Positions 12,041 through 21,327 of a stretch of DNA of 64,000 bases are shown here, one piece after another. The stretch is from Sambucus nigra (lineage: Eukaryota > Streptophyta > Magnoliopsida > Dipsacales > Adoxaceae), in the NCBI GenBank assembly GCA_949130495.1, contig OX422221.1, forward strand, positions 150,393,741 to 150,457,740, read 5' to 3'. Position 1 is the stretch's first letter. The number at the start of each line of letters is the position of its first letter. Below the pieces are notes generated by a model that was not told the DNA's origin, ran no database searches, and worked only from the letters and a program-made list of their open reading frames with translations. Position numbers and translations under genes: made by a program.

Positions 12041-12148
12041 GTACCTAGAGAGTCGTTGCTTTTTGTGATTCCTACATTTGGTGGTGGTGTTTCTTGGGAG
12101 GGAGAAGGGGATCCAATTAACGAATATGATCAAAGCATTAATTATCAG
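12041..12148 (+). pseudogene. PES1: Captured single exon of Pescadillo (BRCT domain start)
   Basis: A 108-bp, 36-codon block reads VPRESLLFVIPTFGGGVSWE and then GEGDPINEYDQSINYQ. This matches the start of the BRCT domain of plant Pescadillo/NOP7, where VPRES, the FGG turn and the VSWEGEG segment are highly conserved. Pescadillo is a nucleolar protein of the PeBoW complex needed for 60S ribosome maturation. The block is bounded by an acceptor (ATATTCTTAG, ending 12040) and a donor (CAG|GTATGC at 12149), both in phase 0. Neither the preceding nor the following Pescadillo exon was found: the array starts at once downstream. The usual T-H-Q at the end is N-Y-Q. I infer a fragment captured by the Helitron-like insertion, not a working gene. 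Confidence 0.75.
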
Positions 12149-12164
12149 GTATGCCACTATAATA

Positions 12165-13496
12165 CGTGTATAGATACACACACACAAACACACATGTATG
12201 CACGCACACACGTGCACTGTATATATGCACCAGCATATATGCTCCAATATGCATATAAACAAAGCCATATATGCTTCAAACACACACACAAACACGCTCG
12301 CACACACAAACATGCACACACACACATGCGCGCCCCCTGCCCGTCCCCTCCCCCCTTTCCCACTCACACACGCGCACACAAACACACGCACGCACACACT
12401 CGCACGGAATATATGCAAATTGCATATATGCAGACCTGTCCCGTCCCCTCCCCCCTTCCCCACTCACACACGCACACACACGCACAAGCACAAGCACATA
12501 AACACATACATATACATGCGCCTCCTGCCCGTCCCCTCCCCCTTCCCCACTCACACATGCACACACGCGGACACAAACACACACACAAACATGCACACAC
12601 TTACACTCGCGCCCCCTGCCCCATCCCCTCCCCACCACCCACCCACCCACATGTTCTCCCTTCACTTCCCCCGCAGATTGCATGTATGCATACACGAACA
12701 CCCGCACACACGTGCCCCCGACCCGTTCCCTCCCCCTTACCCAATCACACACGCCCACACAAACATGCACACACGCGTCCCCTGCCCTCCCCCTTCCCCA
12801 CTCACACGCGCACAAAAACACACAAGCTGCAATATGCATATATGCATACACGCGCCCCTGCCCCGTCCCCTCCCTCTTCCCCACTCACACGCGCACACAG
12901 ACACGCACACACGCGCCCCCTGCCCGTCCCTTCCCCCTTCCCCACTCACACACGCGCACACAAACACACAAACAAACACATGCACACACGCTGCAATATG
13001 CATATATGCATACACGAAGACACGCACACACGCGCCCCCTGCCCCGTCCCCTCCCCCTTCCCCACTCACACACGTGCACACAAAAATGCACACACGCACA
13101 CATGCGCCCCCTGCCCGTCCCCTCCCCCCTTCCCCATTCACACGCACACACGCGCACACAAACACACCCAAACACAGGCACTCACACAGCTGCAATATGC
13201 ATATATGCATACACGCCCACATGCACACACGCGCCCCCTGTCCCTCCTTCCCCACTCACACACGCACACACCCGCACACATAAATATGTACACACGCACA
13301 CACGCGCCCCCTGCCCGTCCCCTCCCCCTACTCACACACGCACACACGCGCACACAAACACACACGCACTCACACACGTTGCAATATGCATATATGCATA
13401 CACGCACACATGCTCCCCCTGCCCCGTCCCCTCCCTCCTTCCCCCACTCACACACACACGCTTTCACACAAACACACACACAAACATGCACATGTG
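12165..13496 (+). repeat. Complex minisatellite: C-rich blocks, (CA)n and ATGCATATATGCAT units
   Basis: About 13 C-rich blocks close to GCCCCCTGCCCGTCCCCTCC then CCCTTCCCCACTCAC alternate with CACACGCGCACACAAACAC stretches. A recurring GCAATATGCATATATGCATA unit occurs at about 12830, 12990, 13190 and 13380. The array continues after the chromovirus at 24327-24395. On the minus strand each block has four or more runs of three or more G, so it can form a G-quadruplex (i-motif on the plus strand). Long ORFs in several frames on both strands, up to 501 codons, arise because the units contain almost no stop codons; they are not genes. Confidence 0.92.
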
Positions 13497-13501
13497 CCCC
13501 C

Positions 13502-16467
13502 TGTAATACCCCGTACTTTTGGCTATATTTATTGGAAATTAATCCGGGTTATAAATACTAATGAGATGCGAATTGGTATTTGATTATGTGCATATATGAT
13601 TATATATGTATTTGGTATTATAAAATTTGTCGTGAGATTTATATACGGCATTTTAGAAATTTTGTTGAGACGCGTGGGACCGCCGCGTCACGGTATAATA
13701 TTTTGATATTAAAAGTGAATTTAAAATTTATAATCCGTATGGTCGTTTTGAGTGCGCCAACGCGTCCGGAAGGGTCGAGATAGTCAGAAAACACTAGCCG
13801 GGGGTATAGTTTGGGTCCCGGGGCATTTTTAGGCCATACCGGTAACTTAAAGGGCATTTTAGTAATTTGGTATTTTTGGGTAATTAAAAGTGACGAAAAT
13901 TGAGAGTTGTAATCTGATAAGGAATTGACCCAACCAACCCTTATTAACCCAACAAGCTACGGAGGTTTATTAAAATTAGGTTTTCATAAGTTCCCCAAAG
14001 CAAACCCTAGCCACCATAGCTCTTTAGAGAAGAAAGCTTGGAGAAGGAGAGAGAGAGAGGAATTCTGCAGAAATTCTACACCGAATCCACACCAAATTCA
14101 GAAATCAAACCAAGGCAAGTGACTTTATTTCATTTAAATTCGAAGAATGTCTTTTCCATGTTAGAAATTGAAGAATCTTAATTGTTCTTGAAAGATTAAA
14201 AGAAAACCCATGAAATTTGAAGTTATTATTGAATGTTGGGATAGGTTTGCATGTAGAAACATTGTTGGGAGATTTAATTTCGGAGATTTCATGTCTAGGT
14301 AATGCATAAACGAATTAAGATCTGGCAATTTATGATGAGAAAAAGTTAGGGTTTATGTTCTTGAAGAAAATTAGGAATTAATGTAGAAATTGTGATTTAA
14401 TGATGTTTAGATGATATCAAACCCTTTAATGATGTTAGTATAGCCCCTTAACATGTTTGAGGATGATTAGAGAACTCAATATATTGTGGGAACGAATTTT
14501 AGAAGAGGTTTGAGGAGTAAAAATGGTGAAAAACGATTTTTGGGAAGTTCTGGGCCGAAACTGGCATCTCGTTAGAAGCAGCCCCCAGGTCGTTCGAACG
14601 AGCTCGTTCGAACGAGCTTCTAACGATTTGACCAGTCGTTATTAACGAGTGGGGGTTTTCGTTCGATATCTCGTTCGAACGAGATATCGTTAGAAGGGTC
14701 AGTTCGTTCGAACGAACTGGGATCTCGTTCGAACAGTCTCGTTCGAACGAGACTTCTAACGACCTGACAGTCCAAACTCGTTCGAAGCCTCGTTCGAACG
14801 AGACTTCTAACGAGCTGACAGTTTGTTCCTTTTTGGACTGTTTTGACTTTTGGAGTTCCGGGAACTGGTTCAAGGGTAGAGTTAGCATCCCTTTGATGAT
14901 ATAGTGATTGATTTGGGACTTTTGGGTTATTGAGATGAGTAAATCATACACTAGAGTTATATTTAATGAACCGTTTGGGTTGAGACGTGAGTGTCTACTA
15001 CGATGTGAGGATAAATTATGGCACGTATAATTATGAACCGGAATAAAATGAATTGTGATAATTATAATTAGTACGAGAGTGCAATATGTACTACGAATAT
15101 AATACGGTATTACTAAGATGTGTGTTTACTTAGTGTTGATATATGGATTGTATGTATGACATACCTACCATACTTGCTATCACGGGAGGTTTCGTTCACT
15201 TAGGACCCTCTAATCCTTGTGTGCCTACGGGGGGGATATAGACTGGTACCTTGATGAACATAGGTCATTGAAAGACTTATTGTGATATTAATAAGTCCGC
15301 TGATCATGGGAGCGTAGGTATGTGCGTGACCCATGTGATGGTGACTGTGTTCGCCTCCATGATTTGTGATGTTGTTATCGGTAAACTATTCCTGAGAGAT
15401 TCGGAATATGTAATCCTTATGTACGTGATGTACCGGGATGGATAGCAGAGTATGTGTGCGCCGCAGCTTAGTCCTCGGGGTGCTTGTGTCGTATATTTAT
15501 TATGTGAATAATATACGCTTAAATTAATGGAAATCCTCATGTTAATGTTGTAAAAATATTACGGTATTGTTTCGAGATATATAATGAGTTAGCTGATAGT
15601 TATATCAATGGTATAGTTAGTAACTGAGTTTACGTTAAACCTCTATTAAATTACGAGCGTTGTTATGTTAAATTAACCGAGTAAAATGGGTAGAACCTTT
15701 GGTAGTCTAGCTAGTTACGTTGTCACTTAGCTAGTGGAAAGGGTAGTTATAGATGGGTAATTACGTTAGGAGTGCACAGTTAGTCGAGAGGTGAGAATTT
15801 ACTGTGAGTGCACGTCCTAACATGTACTTTGCATTTAATGTTTTAAATGTTTTTAAAGCACTTGCAGGTTTTTAAAATGATTTCCACTTTCGGGCTCTGA
15901 CCCATTTGCTTTCAAATATATTTTCTTGTAAAACCATTTTAGGTGCCCAGCCACAAGGACACCAAGCATAGGATTCTCATTCAGGTGACGAGCTGTAGCT
16001 GTTTGTGGAAGCTACAGGGATTTGCATGTAGACGCTTCTCTCATTTGGATTCCAGTCTCAGCATCTATCAGTTGTAGGGCATGTTGCCCAAATTCTATTA
16101 GACATTTCTACATTTCAGTTTTCAGACTCTAGCATGTATTGCTCAGTATTCAGTTTTAGTTATTTATTTCAGTTTACTTATCAGTTGTGGGATTTGATTG
16201 AGGAGTTTTTCCTCCAGGTTTTATTTACATTTTGTGATGGTTATTCATTTCACTTCAGTATGGTGAATGGTGTTATTTATTTCTTCATTACTTTTGTTGC
16301 ATGTTAATCAGAATTAATAAAATTTGGCACTTACTTTTTAAATACTAGGTGGTTAGTAATCTTTAAAATGTTTTCGACAGTGATGCTATTAACTGAGCCA
16401 ACTTGGCATTTTGAATTAATTTTATAAAGGAGTAGCTACCCGGTGTTTAATTAGTCGGGGTGTCACA
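13502..16467 (+). mobile_element. 5' LTR of the Tekay-type element
   Basis: It is 2966 bp, from TGTAATACCCC to GGTGTCACA. Relative to the 3' LTR it lacks 33 bp near 13530, between two copies of ATTTATT, which looks like a short-repeat deletion. It contains a leader region with no ATG from about 13741 to 14114, a telo-box-like AAACCCTAG (about 14003), a GC donor (14115), a palindrome cluster (14588-14815) and many ATGs after the donor. No sure TATA box; TATTATAAAA at about 13616 is a candidate. The 150-codon minus-strand ORF at 14499-14951 is a translation of the palindrome cluster and not a gene. Confidence 0.95.
14588..14815 (+). repeat. Palindrome cluster, core CTCGTTCGAACGAG (5' LTR copy)
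   Basis: About nine occurrences of TTCGAA inside longer perfect palindromes: 26 bp at 14664-14689, 20 bp at 14700-14719 and 20 bp at 14735-14754. They are interspersed with TTCTAACGA. The 3' LTR carries the same cluster at 22447-22675. Confidence 0.95.
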
Positions 16468-16469
16468 GG

Positions 16470-16481
16470 TGGTATCAGAGC
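16470..16481 (+). other. Primer binding site (initiator tRNA-Met)
   Basis: TGGTATCAGAGC starts three bases after the LTR end (GG spacer) and is complementary to the 3' end of initiator tRNA-Met. Confidence 0.93.
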
Positions 16482-16650
16482 ATCAGGTTCTAGTGTCCTT
16501 TAGGATCTGTACGTCTATTATGTTTCCGCTACGTTTTCTTTGATATAGAGCCCTATATTTTAGGACAGTTGTACTCTTTTGTGTATGCTTCGTTCTTCAG
16601 CTATATTAAGTTTATAAACTGCGAACTTATAAAATTTGTTCTTATTTCAG

Positions 16651-17583
16651 ATGCCTCCACGACGTGCACGACGAGTTCCCAGGGATGCTACGCCCGAACC
16701 ACAGCCCGCTCCAGTTCAGGGCATGTTGAACGCCACTGAGGTTGCAGCTATAGTAGCTCAAGCGGTGAATGCCGCGATTGCCGTGATTCAGCAGGCACCG
16801 CCTCAGGCGCCGGTTGCCGCGCCAGCACAGGTTAATGCATTCCCATCTTCTTGGGAGCGTGTACGTGACGCTTTTCAGAAAGCGCATCCGCCAGAGTTTG
16901 CAGGTAGCTCAGATGTGGTAGTCTCGAGCCAATGGAGGAAGGATATACAGAGGCACTTGAGGATGCATGAGTGCACTGATGTTCAGAAACAGGTGCTAGC
17001 TACTTTCAAGCAAGTTGGATCTGCGCTGCAGTGGTGGGAGTCCATTACCACCGCGGAGGAGAGGGATACCCTCACCATTCAGGAGTTCTGGGTGCGGTTT
17101 GACCGCAAGTATTTTCCGTCCGCAGTTCATACAGAGATGAGGAGGAAACTGATGAGTTTGAAGCAAGAGGGCAAGACAGTGGCCGAGTATGAGGCCGAGT
17201 TCACTAACCTGTTGAATATCGTTCCAGACGAGATTCCAACAGAGAAGAAGAAGATAGAGAAGTTCACTGATGGGTTGAATTGGAGGATCCGTCAGCATCT
17301 GCTAGGGAACCTATCGTTGGCCACGTATTCTGATGTGGTTAACGCTGCATTACTACACTGCCAGGACCACCGTTTTCATATGGCCGAGGGCAAGCGGTCA
17401 GGGGAGTCTAGCCATCAGGGCAGGACTGGAGGACATGGTGCCAGCGGGGCACAGACCGGTCAGGGGCAGAGACAGACTGAGCAGGGTACCCAGCAGGGGG
17501 ACAATAAGAGGTTCCGGTCAGGGAACTACAGGCAGGGACAGGGAGGTTTCCGTCAGGGCCATCAGGGTCCAAACGGCCATTAG
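16651..17583 (+). CDS. gag: Gag (capsid part) of the Tekay-type chromovirus, ends at a TAG
   Basis: The start chosen is ATG 16651 (MPPRRARRVPRD), directly after a splice-acceptor-like TTTCAG and typical of Del/Tekay Gag; the upstream in-frame ATG at 16636 lies in the putative intron. The 310 residues contain the retrotransposon Gag capsid region (about residues 65-215), with motifs such as WRKDIQRHL, ALQWWESI, FWVRFDRKYFP and TVAEYEAEF. A Gly/Gln-rich tail follows. The frame stops at TAG 17581, before the zinc knuckle [14 protein letters not shown] encoded in the same frame at 17704-17745. Gag made from this copy would therefore lack its nucleocapsid. The TAG lies in a run of CAG codons and is most simply a C-to-T change (CAG to TAG). 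Capsid assembly in the cytoplasm is the family role. Confidence 0.93.
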   Translation: MPPRRARRVPRDATPEPQPAPVQGMLNATEVAAIVAQAVNAAIAVIQQAPPQAPVAAPAQVNAFPSSWERVRDAFQKAHPPEFAGSSDVVVSSQWRKDIQRHLRMHECTDVQKQVLATFKQVGSALQWWESITTAEERDTLTIQEFWVRFDRKYFPSAVHTEMRRKLMSLKQEGKTVAEYEAEFTNLLNIVPDEIPTEKKKIEKFTDGLNWRIRQHLLGNLSLATYSDVVNAALLHCQDHRFHMAEGKRSGESSHQGRTGGHGASGAQTGQGQRQTEQGTQQGDNKRFRSGNYRQGQGGFRQGHQGPNGH

Positions 17584-20500
17584 GGCCAGCAGGGGCAGAA
17601 TGGGCAGCAGTTCCATCAGGGCCAGCAGGGCCAAGGGAGGAATGGTAACGGCCACCAGGGCCGGGGACAGCAGGGGCAGAGGGGAGGGAACTTCCCAGGG
17701 AAGTGCTTTACTTGTGGCAAGACTGGCCATAAGAAGCAGGATTGTCCTGATAGGGGCAGGGCCCCACAGCAGCAGCAGCAGGGTGCTCGCCAGGAGCCAC
17801 AGAGACCTATGTTTCCCGCCGCTCTTCCTGCACCGCCACAGATGGCAGCTTTGCCACTCATCCCAGCAGTCCCAGCTCAACAGGGGCAGCTACAGTATGG
17901 ACGTGTCTACAACGTTCACCAGGCTGCAGTTCCACAGGCACCGCCCGCGATCGAGGGTACGTTTCCTATCCATGGCACTATGGGTCGGGTGTTATTTGAT
18001 ACGGGTGCTACACATTGTTTCATTGCTACACACTTCGCGAAAGATTTAGGATTGTTAGCTACGGCAGAGAGCACAGTGACGTGTGTCGACTCACCATTAG
18101 GGAGTGGGTCACTTATTTTCTTTATATGCCGGGGAGTCGGGGTAGAGGTTGGTGGTTTGGTATTGCCTGCAGACATGTTAGTGTTAGACATGCATGTTCA
18201 TGATGTGATCATCGGTATGGATTGGCTCGTAGCATATAGGGCCATGATTGATTGCTTCAGCGGGAGCATTGTTTTTGCCATTCCGGGGCAAGAGATGTTT
18301 ATAGTGGCGATGCCTCGCCCAGAGGGAGGATCGACCACTCATCTGTATTACATAGAGGAGGATACCTCTAAGGAGGTTGTGATCCCTTTGGATTCGATCC
18401 CGGTTGTCAGGGAGTATTCAGATGTGTTTCAGGAGATACCAGGCTTACCACCCAGTCGAGAGATAGATTTCGTTATTGATTTGCTACCGGGTACGAGACC
18501 TATAGCACGTGCACCGTACCGTATGGCTCCAGCTGAGATGCGAGAGTTACGGGATCAAATAGAGCAGCTGTTAGGGCAGGGCTTTATTCGTAGGAGTACC
18601 TCACCATGGGGCGCTCCAGTCTTGTTTGTTAAGAAGAGGGACGGTTCACTAAGGTTGTGTGTGGACTACCGAGAATTGAATAAGGTCACGATACGGAATA
18701 AGTATCCGTTGCCTCGAATCGATGACCTGTTCGACCAGTTGAGGGGAGCTTCTTTCTTCTCGAAGATTGACTTGAGGTCGGGATACCATCAGTTGCGTAT
18801 CAGGGAGGAGGATGTCTCGAAGACTGCATTTTTATCGAGATATGGTTCTTACGAGTTTCGAGTTATGCCTTTCGGCTTAACCAACGCTCCAGCAGTGTTT
18901 ATGGACTTGATGAATAGAGTGTTCAGGGATTTTTTATACCAGTTTGTCATTGTCTTCATCGATGATATCCTGGTTTACTCTCAGACAGAGGAGGAGCACG
19001 CCGAGCATTTGAGGCAGGTTTTGCAGACACTTCGTCAGAACGAGCTGTATGCAAAATATGAGAAGTGCGGGTTTTGGTTGAAGGAAGTCCAGTTCTTGGG
19101 TCATATTATTTCCGACCAGGGAATATCGGTTGATCCGGGGAAGGTGTCAGCGGTGAGGGAGTGGGGACAGCCCACGACACCAACGGAGATTCGTAGTTTC
19201 TTGGGTTTAGCAGGATACTACAGGAGGTTTATTCGGGGTTTCTCAGAGATAGCAGGTCCTTTGACACATCTTACTCGTAAGGGTGTGCCATACATCTGGA
19301 GTGATGCCTGTCAGTTGGCATTCGATGAATTGAAGGACAAATTGACCTCAGCACCTGTGTTAGCATTGCCGAGACCGGGAGTTGAGTATTTGGTTTACAC
19401 CGATGCGTCTTTGCAAGGACTTGGAGGTGTATTGCAGCAGGAGAGACAGGCCATAGCTTATGCTTCCCGTAAGCTTAAGCCTCATGAGAAGAATTACCCC
19501 ACGCATGATTTGGAGTTGGCAGCAGTAGTATTTGCCTTACGGATTTGGAGGCACTATCTTTTGGGGGAGAAGTTTCAGCTGTTCACGGACCACAAGTCAC
19601 TACAGTACCTGTTCACGCAGAAGGAGCTGAATATGCGGCAGCGTAGGTGGCTTGAATTCGTGAAAGACTACCAGTTCGACATCCAGTACCACCCGGGTAA
19701 GGCTAACGTGGTAGCAGACGCGTTGAGCCGCAGGCCAGTAGATGAGGTGGCAGAGGTGTGGAAAGCTAAGTGGAAGGAATTGGGACACCAGGATGCAGTG
19801 GACCGATCTTTCATGTCTGTGATGACCGTTACACCGCAGATTGTCACAAAGGTAGTACGGGCACAGGCTAATGATTCGTTCTGTCAGGAGCAGATAGTTC
19901 GATTACTCGCTGAGGGAGCTGAATCCTATACCGTTAGCTCAGACGGGGGATTACGCTTCAATGGGAGGTTGGTAGTTCCGGAAGGAGAGGAATTGCGACA
20001 CGATGTGATGGCAGAGTCGCACGGCTCACGGTTCGCGGTACATCCTGGAGGGGACAAAATGTACCAAGACATGAGACGGCAGTATTGGTGGAGCGGTATG
20101 AAGAGAGATATCGCTGAGTTTGTTTCGAAATGCGCCACTTGTCAGCTTGTCAAAGTGGACCATCAGAGACCAGCAGGATTGCTACAACCGTTGGAGGTTC
20201 CGGTGTGGATGTGGGAGAGCATATCCATGGATTTTGTCACGGGGTTGCCTACGTCGCAGAGGGGTCACGACTCCGTTTGGGTAATTGTGGACAGGTTGTC
20301 CAAGGTCGCTCACTTCTTACCCGTAAGGACTGACTACACTACGGGACAGTATGCCCAGCTCTTCATTTCAGAGATTGTGAGACTTCACGGTGTGCCCCTG
20401 AACATCGTGTCTGACAGAGACAAGATATTCGTTTCGAGGTTTTGGGAGAGTTTCCAGGAGGCCATGGGCACGGAATTGCGGTTGAGTACGGCTTATCATC

Positions 20501-21285
20501 CGCAGACCGATGGGCAGACAGAATGCACCAATCAGATGTTGGAGGACATGCTACGCATGTGCATTATTGACTTCGGGGGTGGATGGGAGCAGTACCTTCC
20601 ACTGGTGGAGTTTGCTTACAACAACTCCTATCAGTTCACGATTGGCATGGCTCCGTTTGAGGCATTATACGGTAGGCCTTGTCGTTCCCCAGCATGTTGG
20701 TTGGAGGTGGGAGACAACAAACTACTTGGGCCGGAAGTGATTCAGGATACTTCGGCAAGGATTGAGTTGATTCGGAGTCGCATTCGGGTAGCTCAAGACA
20801 GGCAGAAGAGTTACGCTGACGCGAAGAGGTTTTTCAGGGAGTTCCAAGTGGGGGACCAGGTTTTGCTCAGGGTATCTCCTATGAAGGGGATTATGCGTTT
20901 CGCGAAGAAGGGGAAGTTGGCACCGAGGTATGTGGGGCCGTTTCCTATTATTGAGCGGATCGGACCGGTTGCGTATAGACTCGGGTTACCGGAGCATTTG
21001 CATCGAATTCACGACGTGTTCCATATTTCCTCGCTGAGGAAATACCTTAGGGATGATTTGGCTCATTCTCACATTGCTGTGGAGGACATCGATCTCCAGC
21101 CGGATAGCTCTTATGAGGAAGGGCCGATTGCTATTTTGGACCGAAGCGAGAGGAAACTACGGTCAAAGATAGTTCCGTTAGTGCGTGTTCAGTGGCGACA
21201 TCACAATGTCGAAGAGTCCACATGGGAGCGCGAGGATGAGATGCGCGAACGTTATCCAGAGCTATTTTTAGCAGGTACTTTCTAG
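17584..21285 (+). CDS. pol: Nucleocapsid and Pol: protease, RT, RNase H, integrase, chromodomain
   Basis: Same frame as gag and open to TAG 21283-21285; only the TAG at 17581 separates them. In order: CCHC knuckle (17704-17745); aspartic protease with DTGA (from 17998); reverse transcriptase with FIDD (18955-18966); RNase H with YTDAS (Asp at 19402) and DHKSLQYL; integrase with an HHCC zinc domain (His 20041, Cys 20131 and 20140) and the D,D-35-E triad (Asp 20230, Asp 20413, Glu 20521). A GPY/F-like PRYVGPF segment and a C-terminal chromodomain (about 21112-21273, ending [16 protein letters not shown]) follow. All catalytic residues I can check are present. The product copies the RNA and integrates the cDNA; the chromodomain is thought to guide it to heterochromatin. 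Without readthrough or repair of the TAG no Pol is made. Confidence 0.94.
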   Translation, partial: GQQGQNGQQFHQGQQGQGRNGNGHQGRGQQGQRGGNFPGKCFTCGKTGHKKQDCPDRGRAPQQQQQGARQEPQRPMFPAALPAPPQMAALPLIPAVPAQQGQLQYGRVYNVHQAAVPQAPPAIEGTFPIHGTMGRVLFDTGATHCFIATHFAKDLGLLATAESTVTCVDSPLGSGSLIFFICRGVGVEVGGLVLPADMLVLDMHVHDVIIGMDWLVAYRAMIDCFSGSIVFAIPGQEMFIVAMPRPEGGSTTHLYYIEEDTSKEVVIPLDSIPVVREYSDVFQEIPGLPPSREIDFVIDLLPGTRPIARAPYRMAPAEMRELRDQIEQLLGQGFIRRSTSPWGAPVLFVKKRDGSLRLCVDYRELNKVTIRNKYPLPRIDDLFDQLRGASFFSKIDLRSGYHQLRIREEDVSKTAFLSRYGSYEFRVMPFGLTNAPAVFMDLMNRVFRDFLYQFVIVFIDDILVYSQTEEEHAEHLRQVLQTLRQNELYAKYEKCGFWLKEVQFLGHIISDQGISVDPGKVSAVREWGQPTTPTEIRSFLGLAGYYRRFIRGFSEIAGPLTHLTRKGVPYIWSDACQLAFDELKDKLTSAPVLALPRPGVEYLVYTDASLQGLGGVLQQERQAIAYASRKLKPHEKNYPTHDLELAAVVFALRIWRHYLLGEKFQLFTDHKSLQYLFTQKELNMRQRRWLEFVKDYQFDIQYHPGKANVVADALSRRPVDEVAEVWKAKWKELGHQDAVDRSFMSVMTVTPQIVTKVVRAQANDSFCQEQIVRLLAEGAESYTVSSDGGLRFNGRLVVPEGEELRHDVMAESHGSRFAVHPGGDKMYQDMRRQYWWSGMKRDIAEFVSKCATCQLVKVDHQRPAGLLQPLEVPVWMWESISMDFVTGLPTSQRGHDSVWVIVDRLSKVAHFLPVRTDYTTGQYAQLFISEIVRLHGVPLNIVSDRDKIFVSRFWESFQEAMGTELRLSTAYHPQTDGQTECTNQMLEDMLRMCIIDFGGGWEQYLPLVEFAYNNSYQFTIGMAPFEALYGRPCRSPACWLEVGDNKLLGPEVIQDTSARIELIRSRIRVAQDRQKSYADAKRFFREFQVGDQVLLRVSPMKGIMRFAKKGKLAPRYVGPFPIIERIGPVAYRLGLPEHLHRIHDVFHISSLRKYLRDDLAHSHIAVEDIDLQPDSSYEEGPIAILDRSERKLRSKIVPLVRVQWRHHNVEESTWEREDEMRERYPELFLAGTF

Positions 21286-21315
21286 TTTCGAATTTCGGGA
21301 CGAAATTCAGTTATT

Positions 21316-21325
21316 AGGGGGGGAG
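21316..21325 (+). other. Polypurine tract
   Basis: AGGGGGGGAG ends two bases before the 3' LTR. It is the RNase H-resistant primer for plus-strand DNA. Confidence 0.88.
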
Positions 21326-21327
21326 TA

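Larger units (their letters stand above)
14115..16650 (+). other. Predicted leader intron, GC-AG type, spanning LTR and PBS
   Basis: The donor is CCAAG|GCAAGT (cut after 14114). The acceptor is TTGTTCTTATTTCAG (ending 16650), directly against the Gag ATG at 16651. The predicted exon 1 has no ATG over at least 370 nt, whereas the 2536-nt intron has many ATGs and stops that would block scanning ribosomes. Splicing would give a short leader joined exactly to gag, while the unspliced RNA keeps the PBS for reverse transcription. Another possible acceptor is CGTTCTTCAG near 16600. No transcript evidence is available to me. Confidence 0.55.

Noticed and set aside
12056..13561. 501-codon ORF and several overlapping 100-360-codon ORFs on both strands, rich in His, Thr and Pro or Cys and Val
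   Set aside because: They are translations of the stop-poor minisatellite in every frame; the array contains nothing gene-like apart from the Pescadillo exon at its left end.
14588..14815. CRISPR-like array of palindromic repeats
   Set aside because: Plant LTR context, no constant unit length or unique equal-length spacers, no cas genes.
14499..14951. 150-codon minus-strand ORF present in both Tekay LTRs (also 22358-22810)
   Set aside because: Present twice only because the LTRs are copies; the protein is a readout of the palindrome cluster, with no start context or family resemblance.
17333..18049. 238-codon ORF overlapping the gag-pol junction in another frame
   Set aside because: Shadow of the Gly/Gln-rich gag-pol frame, which carries all recognisable domains.
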